Shown here: in pieces, positions 16,701 through 24,400 of the stretch
Position numbering within the stretch: position 1 is the first letter of the stretch
How the letters are laid out: the number at the start of each line of letters is the position of its first letter
Virus record (IMG/VR): IMGVR_UViG_3300020083_000012
Location: 1-54,717 of that record
Strand: one strand, 5' to 3'
Origin: a virus
Length of the DNA stretch: 54,717 bases
The notes under the pieces: model-generated
The model's database searches: none
What the model was told of the DNA's origin: nothing
What the model saw: only the letters and a program-made list of their open reading frames with translations
Made by a program: the position numbers and the translations under genes

Positions 16701-19270
16701 ATGTCAACCTTTACACCATATTCAGGGTATCCACTTCTAGAAGCAACAGAAGGAGACAATGAAGGGAATGCAGGAACAGTTATTCTTGCAACAGTCATTG
16801 ATCTTGCTGGCTCTTGTGGGTAGGTCGGATTTACAGAGTTTTCGCCTTTTATAACAGAAAATTCACCTTTGTCATTTATAATAAGTCTGTCTCTTCTAGC
16901 CAAGTAGTAGCTATAAGAAGTTTCAACTGATCTATTTGGAGCAGCCATGAACATATTGCCTTGGAAATTCAAGGTATTCATCAAGTTGGTAGATGTTTGC
17001 GTTGAAACACCAGAGGTTGCACTTTCTGCATAGTTTGCAGTATTTGCAGCATACGGTCTGAAATCAATTACATCTCTTAGATCATTTGGAATATGCTCTG
17101 TTCTTATCTTGTCGTTCGGCAATACTTCACTGTTATCATCAACCGGATAGCTGTTGACACAGAAGAAAGATTGTGAGAATGAACCGGTGGTTTCTTTGAC
17201 AAAAACTTTAGCTTTGACAAGGAATCTGTCAGTATTTGCTATGGTATATGCATTTTTCTTCTTTATGAAGGATATGCCATAATACATATCATTGTCATTT
17301 CTATGCAAAGTAAAGTTTGATGTGACGTTTGTCAAGCCGGTTGAGTTTTCAGTAAATGTAGAGTTAGCGCCTCTCCATATTCCTTCAATGGAATGAACGT
17401 CAGGCCATCCCAATGAGTATGGTCCTGTGACGTGGTTGTTTGCGTTAATTCTAAGGTATACTGTTTTAAGTATTTTACCGGTAGGTCTAACTTTCAATTT
17501 TTTGATGTTGTATACAACGTTGACTGATTGGCTTGAACCCAATGCACCGATATTCAATGTTAGAACTGTGCCAGAAGGATCGACAGATGCAGAAGTTATA
17601 TTATATCTTACACCAGTGGTCGCGTTAGTCGCAATTATATCTCTGATTGAATCAGATGTTAGAGCAGAACCCGCGCTGTAGGGGAATGATTCGTCACCAG
17701 AAGCAGTTATTGTGAATGAACCAGTTGTGCCGACAGAAATGTTTGTTCTTTTTCTGTAAACATAATCAGTATTGTCAGTAATAACTTCTTTGACGGCACT
17801 ATGACCTAGAGGGAATATCAAACTTCTGAAATTGGTATCTTTAAGGACCGCTCTTGAAGATTCAAGAATTACGTTTCCGAAACCAACAAATCCTGCTTCT
17901 GTAGAGTGAATTGATCTTACAGAAGAAAATACGTTAGTGCCTGTCATTTTGATATCAAACAAATAAACTCTATAGAGATTGTTGCTTTCCATATCATATG
18001 ATAGAACTCTGGCGGTTCCTATGACTGTTCCTGCTGGTGTAAAGCCAACTATAGAACTCGCTATTTGTGGTTCACTTCTAAGGTTTACGGTTTTAAGTTC
18101 ATCTAGAGGGAATGCGCCCACTACGTTATTAACATAGATGAAATTACCGTAGTTGGCAAGAATGTCTTGGTTGTATACTGAGCTAAATTCTGTAGCTTTG
18201 TCTATTTCAACATCGTAACGACCTACAGTTTCCACTCTTTTACCGTTAACATAAGAAATGCCGGGGCTGACGCGCAATTCTAGTTTGCTCTTGTCATCCT
18301 CATCACCCATTGTTATGTTGTATCCAGTTACGCTATAGTTACCTGATTCGTCAAATGTTCTTTTCTCCAATTCTTTTGAAATGGAGTTGAATTGTGTTTC
18401 CACATTTCTTCTAACAAGACGACCTTCTTGGTATTCTTGAATTGACAAGAAATTCTCGTCATTTATAGCATCTTCTTTTAGATATACAATCAGCTTCGGG
18501 GTCAACTTCATTCTGTCTGCGCCCGGTGTATTTTGGTTAATAAAACCACCGGAGTTATTGTATAATGAGTTGTCATCCTCTGCTGTTATTATTTCTTCTT
18601 CTGTAATAAAACCTACTACAACGCCATCTGGTTTGTTGTCGTATTTTGATATTACTGTAATTTGATTTTCAAATCTTACAAAGTGGCCCTTCTGGTAAAT
18701 AACACCGTCACCGCATGAAACTGCGTAACCAAAACCGATTGGGTTTGGATCGACGCCAAAAGAAACTACTGAAACTGAAATGTCAGGCTGAACGATATTT
18801 CCAATAGAAACTTCCAAAACCTCACCGGGGATGAAGTTTTTAATATCTCTGCCATTACCGTCTAGACCGCTTCCGGTATATTTGACATATAGAGTATTCA
18901 GGTTTGGAGCCATGCTTGAACTTCCTTCAACGAATGTTCTAACAATAGCAGTAACACCTGAGTTAACACCCCTTAATGATGCACCATCAAAGCTCTTCAT
19001 GTTAACAGCATTGCCATTAACATAGTTATCAGAAATTTTTACGTATGGAAGATTTTTAAAGTCAAAGAAGTTGCCACCTTTTACGATGGTTCCTTTTTGA
19101 AGAATATTATCACCAAAACGCTCTACTTGCTGTTGAAGAATAGATTGTAATTGTGTAAGTTCTCTTGCTTGAATAGCAACATTTGGCTTGAACAATATGT
19201 GATGATAGTTCTTATCTTCATCATAATCATTGAAGTATGGAGCAGCATTTAAGTCAGTGTTTAATCCCAT
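13700..19270 (-). CDS. Giant DUF4815-family virion protein (paralogue B)
   Basis: A 1856-residue paralogue of the neighbouring 1874-residue protein. The N-terminal signature is LNTDLNAAPYFNDYDEDKNY, with RELTQLQSILQQQVERFGD and KGGNFFDFKNLPYVKI. It also has the same Thr-rich linker (about residues 1037-1100) followed by LRPNTRFWVWFDGKPI. The C-terminal half shares EKTGLEMSTRTPTFDVAK, TSTNNMAWTPYQDEN and the ending (I/V)KDIRAIALT. Adjacent position and equal length point to an old tandem duplication, with both copies retained at full length. It probably forms part of the baseplate periphery or fibre network, perhaps as hetero-partner of copy A. Function is inferred from family and position. 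Confidence 0.75.
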   Translation of the reverse strand: MGLNTDLNAAPYFNDYDEDKNYHHILFKPNVAIQARELTQLQSILQQQVERFGDNILQKGTIVKGGNFFDFKNLPYVKISDNYVNGNAVNMKSFDGASLRGVNSGVTAIVRTFVEGSSSMAPNLNTLYVKYTGSGLDGNGRDIKNFIPGEVLEVSIGNIVQPDISVSVVSFGVDPNPIGFGYAVSCGDGVIYQKGHFVRFENQITVISKYDNKPDGVVVGFITEEEIITAEDDNSLYNNSGGFINQNTPGADRMKLTPKLIVYLKEDAINDENFLSIQEYQEGRLVRRNVETQFNSISKELEKRTFDESGNYSVTGYNITMGDEDDKSKLELRVSPGISYVNGKRVETVGRYDVEIDKATEFSSVYNQDILANYGNFIYVNNVVGAFPLDELKTVNLRSEPQIASSIVGFTPAGTVIGTARVLSYDMESNNLYRVYLFDIKMTGTNVFSSVRSIHSTEAGFVGFGNVILESSRAVLKDTNFRSLIFPLGHSAVKEVITDNTDYVYRKRTNISVGTTGSFTITASGDESFPYSAGSALTSDSIRDIIATNATTGVRYNITSASVDPSGTVLTLNIGALGSSQSVNVVYNIKKLKVRPTGKILKTVYLRINANNHVTGPYSLGWPDVHSIEGIWRGANSTFTENSTGLTNVTSNFTLHRNDNDMYYGISFIKKKNAYTIANTDRFLVKAKVFVKETTGSFSQSFFCVNSYPVDDNSEVLPNDKIRTEHIPNDLRDVIDFRPYAANTANYAESATSGVSTQTSTNLMNTLNFQGNMFMAAPNRSVETSYSYYLARRDRLIINDKGEFSVIKGENSVNPTYPQEPARSMTVARITVPAFPSLSPSVASRSGYPEYGVKVDMDNNRRYTMSDIQRIEDRIGNIEYYTILNALEKSAEDMVIQDSDGLNRFKNGIFVDNFDNMLTCEVKDPDFSASVDSGESALYPRFRAYNLEFATPTTSGGTVLNNNTVASMRFNNVIMEQQTFATKYRSCVTDFYSFEGVGVCYPEYDNGYDETYAPDININIDLAGAFTEFTSALSEFVPLTTKNVKTLTNSTNLGTTTTTNTVNSRATRTSTTTVTSTTKTEVTNKTTTNTSSLQQKSTTNTDKVGDFITNMSISPFLRANEIRVAFAGLRPNTRFWVWFDGKPITDRCAMASFRSDDRDNVARIIRTAKWGTTIKSDASGELVFMIDLPGETFYVGDREILVMDVDSIISNDAATSTGVVTYRGFNFSVEKTGLEMSTRTPTFDVAKTRNVSVNKKIVTTQQVTKTTAAFDPIAQTFVVDESYTNSDSLMITKVDVAFNRKSADKGITLQVRKTVNGYPSDEVLPFGSVRLNPSSVNVSANGSAWTTFTFKSPITLAAGESYCIVLLPDGNSPDYLIYCAKTGQTDLRTGTRITSDVNLGTLFTSTNNMAWTPYQDENLTFRIYKAQYTDNSGDLFFNLKDYEFFNIGSYTGKFRRGETAFVVKANAAGTISTTNGSPVVTGTGTSFTSLFALGDYIAIHNSTSSTYDVARISAIANNTSMTLDEVMKDNRTGRNYFRTVAGKVDYFNTQAPEKLFLKDSNAKDGTVFANGDTVRGESSNATAVISNISNLPISHYQANIYRTNFDNTETRLFLDTQTNVSGTRSVVNLVNEFGENNRLGNMPTVVKSRSREITEDNGARSLRFRVNLSMSGSGPYYVSPIVDYDISGVTLFEYLINPTSTAVAASERFSGGDSMTKHISKKVTLRDGLDAEDLKVWLTAYRPPETEISVYVKFISDIDQTPLSEIPWTRLNIRDNQNLRSSTTNLEDYREIEFSLGSTNLGNNGGAFLNNGDFRYLGRSGEVYENYKHFIIKIVMNSTGQHRIPKVKDIRAIALT
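17321..17412 (-). repeat. Conserved block shared with paralogue A (partner at 11682-11773)
   Basis: This is the second copy of the near-identical block described at 11682-11773. It encodes the same about 30-residue WPDVHSIEGIWRGAN...TENSTGLTNVT segment in the homologous place of the protein. Confidence 0.7.
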
Positions 19271-19280
19271 TTTATTACCT

Positions 19281-21431
19281 TTAAAATTCCATTACTATTT
19301 TTATTTGCTCTTTTTGGTCTTCCATTCGTTGTATAGGAGTAAAATGCTCAACATACAAAAACTCGCCAGAATTGTCAACAAAATCTCCCGGTTCAACTGC
19401 GGTTATTTTCGCGGACGCGCCTGAAACATCACCAACCATGCTTGCAATATATCCAGTAGAATCATCAGATGTATTCCATGTTCCTCTGACCTGAACCAAA
19501 TCTATTCTAGTATCAGTTATAGCATGAACATAGCCTACAGCATTAGTATCCGGTTGTCTAACAAATTCATCCAACAAAAAGCCGGTTCCTAGTGAACCCA
19601 TGTTAGTCATATTTATAGCAAATCTAGAGCGTTGATCGGCAACATCATAATTTTTATCAAGATTTAATATCTCTGCGGTAACATCGTTGACGCCTCTTAC
19701 AGTAGTAATTTCTTCACCGCTATTGAAGAAGCCTCTGATATTTTTCAAAGTCAATGTGTTTCCAGAACGATTATATACTTCGCCAGTAGCACCGCCTCTA
19801 AATTGAACAACAGTTTCTCCATCGTTGAACAAGAGTGAGTTGCTGTCAAGTGTAAGGCTTAATCTATTAAATAGTGGGTCTTTCAAAATTGCAACTGATC
19901 TATAGTCGTTTTGGGATGGTATCTTGCTGTTGGAAGCATTGTCAAATTCAGCAGAAACGCATATGTATTTTCCACCCAATTCTTTGATTGGTGATTTACC
20001 ATGACCACCTTTGGGTGAAATGATTACTCTGGTTTGAGCAGTGTTTGCTATTATGTTGTTATTTTGAGAATCAACATAGCCAGTATTTGAAAGTATTTCC
20101 ACGTTGGCATATGTGTATGCCTTACCCGGATCAATAATTTCTATTGAATGTATGGTATTGGAGCTTTCTTCCATAATTGCGATAGCGGATGCACTTCTGG
20201 TTCCGTCTGTGCTAGTCCCGTCGCCTCTTATCAATACTCTAGGACCAATTTCAAATCTGGAAGTAGAATCTGGCAATACTGGAAATGGCCTGTCAAGTAA
20301 TACTCTTCTATCATTACCTACAACGATATAATCAACAATATATCTTAGATTTCCTGCGCCTGTTCCACTTCTTATATAAAAACTTGAGTTTGTATAGAAG
20401 TCAGAGTTACTTGAAAGAGTTGGTATCAAGTCTCTTCTGATAGCTGATATTTCACCTTCTGCTACAACTGTCCCTGTTGGCAAGTTGTTATTTGTTTGGA
20501 ACAAGCTCACAACGTTATAATCATACTTAACAGAGTTTGACATGATAACGCGAACTATAGTGTTGTTTACATGGTAATATTCTGCTGTGACAGGAACGCC
20601 GTCCACAGACCAAAAGGTGTTGTTATTCAATCTGAAAAAGAACTTTTTTCTTTCTGTTTGGTTGTGGTTGCTAACAAAAGCTCCGGTTCTCATCAGAACG
20701 TCAAATGTAAGTATATCATTTAATTCGTCGGTTTGCAAGGCAAATATCATGTTATTACCTGCAACGGCTGATTGTTTTATAGAACCAAAAGCATATGCGT
20801 TATAAGAAGAACCAGAATTTTCTACAAGAATGTGTTCGATGGCACCGTCTATTGCGGCACCGCTTATGGCTGGATCGACTTTAACCGGCATGAATTCTTT
20901 GGTAGCGAATTTTTCAAACTCGTTTCTATTGATGACGCACATCAATTTCCAAACATAACCATCCGCAGTTCTGTAATAATTATCGCCTGCATGTGTTTCT
21001 GTTGACAATGGTTGGTCAAACGTCTTCGGGACTACTTCAACATCGCCCTTAACTTTTTTGCCATTATATATGCACTTGAATATAGAGTGATCGCCGGATG
21101 GCTCTATTGATACCACAAAGAAATCTTTTTCAAAAAGAAATTCGTCCTTGTCGTCATACATATCATATGTTACGCCGCTTTCCCAAGGAACATATCTCAC
21201 CATATGCGAAACATCATTTTGGGAAACATGTTTTCCAAAAATCATCTCGTCATATATTTGATATAGAGTGCCATAGGTTGAATTTGATGGAGTGGGCGGT
21301 TCTAGATCGGAATCAAATTCAGTTGATTTTGAGGCTACCACATAGTATATTGTGTTAGCCTCTTCTGTCAAAGATTCGTAAAATTGTTCTGCCATATGCA
21401 CGTGCATATCTTTAGTTACAATACTTGTCAT
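19281..21431 (-). CDS. gp8: Baseplate wedge protein gp8 (enlarged)
   Basis: Both ends match T4 gp8 (334 aa), a baseplate wedge protein. Near the N terminus there is a helix with MAEQFYESL, then YYVVASKSTEF, and later a GDNYYRTADGYVWKLM segment equal to the T4 GDGYVWEYLF region. The C terminus GEFLYVEHFTPIQRMEDQKE...IVMEF corresponds to T4 GEMIYMENRPPIIMAMDQTE...ILFTF. At 716 residues it is about twice T4 size. The extra sequence lies in the middle and is beta-rich, with IDPGKAYTYANVEI resembling repeats in the adjacent gp7-like protein. It lies between the gp7-like gene and the DUF4815 genes, as expected for gene 8. Confidence 0.83.
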   Translation of the reverse strand: MTSIVTKDMHVHMAEQFYESLTEEANTIYYVVASKSTEFDSDLEPPTPSNSTYGTLYQIYDEMIFGKHVSQNDVSHMVRYVPWESGVTYDMYDDKDEFLFEKDFFVVSIEPSGDHSIFKCIYNGKKVKGDVEVVPKTFDQPLSTETHAGDNYYRTADGYVWKLMCVINRNEFEKFATKEFMPVKVDPAISGAAIDGAIEHILVENSGSSYNAYAFGSIKQSAVAGNNMIFALQTDELNDILTFDVLMRTGAFVSNHNQTERKKFFFRLNNNTFWSVDGVPVTAEYYHVNNTIVRVIMSNSVKYDYNVVSLFQTNNNLPTGTVVAEGEISAIRRDLIPTLSSNSDFYTNSSFYIRSGTGAGNLRYIVDYIVVGNDRRVLLDRPFPVLPDSTSRFEIGPRVLIRGDGTSTDGTRSASAIAIMEESSNTIHSIEIIDPGKAYTYANVEILSNTGYVDSQNNNIIANTAQTRVIISPKGGHGKSPIKELGGKYICVSAEFDNASNSKIPSQNDYRSVAILKDPLFNRLSLTLDSNSLLFNDGETVVQFRGGATGEVYNRSGNTLTLKNIRGFFNSGEEITTVRGVNDVTAEILNLDKNYDVADQRSRFAINMTNMGSLGTGFLLDEFVRQPDTNAVGYVHAITDTRIDLVQVRGTWNTSDDSTGYIASMVGDVSGASAKITAVEPGDFVDNSGEFLYVEHFTPIQRMEDQKEQIKIVMEF

Positions 21432-21444
21432 TAATAATCCTATA

Positions 21445-21484
21445 GGTTGGCTTCTAAATGTTCAAGATTATTTATAAGCCAACC
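21445..21484 (-). other. Inverted repeat enclosing the gene 8 late promoter
   Basis: GGTTGGCTT (21445-21453) and AAGCCAACC (21476-21484) form a perfect 9-bp inverted repeat separated by 22 bases that include most of the late-promoter box. RNA reading through from the gp7-like gene could fold this hairpin, whereas RNA started at the promoter would lack one arm. It has no clear poly-U tail. Confidence 0.5.
21469..21476 (-). promoter_or_regulatory. Late promoter (TATAAATA) for gene 8
   Basis: The minus strand reads GGCTTATAAATAATC in the 61-base gap, an exact late-promoter box about 38 bases before the gene 8 start at 21431. Box, flanks and spacing are the same as before DUF4815 paralogue A. 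Confidence 0.75.
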
Positions 21485-21492
21485 AAGTATTT

Positions 21493-24400
21493 TTAAGCAA
21501 CATTATAGAAATAAGCAGCCAAGTTTGATATGTTAACCAAACTTACGTTATCAGCACACTTAATTAAAAATCCAAAATTGCCATTCTCGATATGAACGAA
21601 GTCATCAAATGTCCCAACATCAACAGATTTAGGTATATCTGAGACTGATCGGATGATACCGTTACCGACAACTTCTACCAATTCAAATGAAGAAATATTA
21701 TCCACCAAAGTCTGATAATCAAAACTAATTCTATACAACCCGTTCGGAACGTTAAATCTAACAATAGCTTCACTATCAGATATTTTGGTTATGGTGTTAG
21801 CTGATATTGTCGCATTAGTAGCTACGCCCAATGACATACCTGAAACAGTAGGAGCAATTTCTTCAAAATATCTACCCTTAGAACCGCCCAACTTTAGATA
21901 ATCAACTATCTTGTTTTGCTCTTCTACAGTTAGATTTCTGTCAATCAATACCATTCCTATAATTCCGCCCATAGCTTTAATTATTTCATATGAAAGCGGT
22001 GTGACAGTGTTGAATGAGTTAGCGTTTCTCAGATATGGCTTGAACCAAGTTCCATTTATGCCGCCAACTACGATATCACCATTAAAGTTTTCATATGCAG
22101 GAGATATCAATCTTTGCTTTTGATCCGCAAATGACGCATACAATATGCTTCTCTCGTTTATATCGCTTACATCAAACATGTTTGTATTTTCTTGAGTGTA
22201 TCCGTCGAATATATCGTTAATAACGCCTACTGATCCGAATACTCTCAAAATCTCAAAACTAACGTCACGGTTTCCTACAAATTCTTTGTTTGAATTGTCT
22301 GGGCCGTTCATCAAGGTCAACTCAAACACGCTGTCGTTTTGCTTGATTTCAGTTTCAATATTAGAATCATTTACCGCAATAATGATGTAGTTATCTTCTT
22401 CGACTATCTCTGCGACTTGGAAATTGTTTCTGATAATTGTTTTTGTGTAAAGATCAAAAACGGCTTCTCTTCCGATTAGTGAAAGAGATACATATCTCAT
22501 GGTTGTGTTAGCTCTGACAACTGCACCAATAGTTCTTAATGGAGTAGATACAAATCTTTTCAAAGAATGTTTTTCTGGACGAAGATCACGACCACATGTG
22601 ATTAAATAGCCCTCTTTTCCTAGAATTCTAGAGCCATCTGACAAGTTTATTTTATTCAAAATCCATTCACTGGTTTCAAAATTGTCACTGTTTGGAAGAT
22701 AGTTTTTAATACCAGAAATTGGCATTCTGGAAGAAATCGGTGCGAAATCTTGTCCTTTATTTTGATAATATCTGATACCATCCCATTCTTCACCGTGTCT
22801 CACGTTTTGATATGGAGAAACAATAAGACCATTTTCTACCTGAACGTTTTTGATGGTCACAACTGAGGTTGGCATAGTTGAACCATTAAATGTTTCTGCT
22901 CCGATGCCAGAGTTGCTATTTAGTATTATATCTACAAAAGCTGTTCCTTCGCTGGCAATGGCTCTTGTTCCCAACAAGCTTATTTTATAGAAACCATTGG
23001 AAACAACTTCTATTGCACCTTCATAACCGCCACTTCTGGCAACAATAGCGCCAGTTGAAACGTTGAAGGTTATGTAACCGCTAGTAATAGAACCACGAAT
23101 CATTACTGTTATTCTGCTATGGTTTGAAACTTTGACAAAACCTGAGAACGTATATTTTTCATTAGCTCTTGTTTTGAATGAAGAAGACAATGAATGCTGA
23201 ACGTTAGTGCTTGTCAATCTAAACTCGGTGCCGTCAGCGACTTTAGTCATTGTAACACCAGACTTGACCCATGCGCTCATGTCATAATCATTTGTCCACA
23301 CCAACAGGTTTTTCCTCTTGGTTGTGTTTTCTTTTCTTGCGCTTCTCCATGAAACAATTTTTTCGTTTGATTTAACTATTTTCTCGGTGCCTGTAACATC
23401 TGAGAACCAATTTTCATATGACGGCCAGAGAACTACGCCTCTTTCGTTGTTATTGAATATCTCAGTTATAAGCTTGTTGGAAACGGTTGAATAGTTGTCC
23501 ACGCCTCTGCTAATGTTTGCTTGAGTATTTTTAATTCTTGTATCCAAGAATGAGTTCTTTTCAACTTTACCAAACATCTTGGTTCCAGCGACGTGTGTGA
23601 TCTTTTTCAACACGTCTTTATAGGTGTCCATAGAACGGCCAGCAATTACTTCATAAGAAAACTCTTGGTAGTAATTGTTGTCATGTATTCTGGAATTTCC
23701 ATCCAACTGAGAAACCTGAGATTTCCATGAACCCTCTGATTTACCGTGACGTGAAACTACAGCGGTCCCGGTCATGATGAACGGACTACTTGAATTGAAT
23801 ATTGAAACGTTTTGCATATGCTCATATCCAAAACCAGAATCTATAACTTCAAGCTCTGTTGCAATACCATCTGCCGCAATTGTTGTAGCATTTATGATAG
23901 CGTTGTCACCCAACACCATGCCACCGGATAATTCTTCTACAGTTTGAACATATCTTATAGCAGAAGATGTTTGTCCAACCAACGGTATTCCCGCTGCAAA
24001 GCTGGTGTTAAATGACATTCTTTTAATATATACCGTTGTGCCTTGGATAGATGACACGTAACCTTTAGGTGAAATTATCGCGCCGCCGCTTCCGGGTATT
24101 TGTTGTGATACTATTTCTCCAACAATGAACATTGTCTCACCTTCGGATGAAACAACAATTCTATCTGTTCTTTGGAAACCAGCAATATATGAATTATATA
24201 CTAATACGTATGGGTTTGCGTTGTAGTTAATACCGGGGTTGATGTTGCTCAAGGTAGAAATTTTACCAATTGTCATTTCTTTTGAAGTAAACAGGTCTTC
24301 AAGCATGTTTTCGTGACCACCAGTGGGTAGTTTAGGGAAACCATATCCAAATTCCATTAATGGAACCAAGGTAGCGGGTGTTCCAGAGGTTGCAGGCAAT

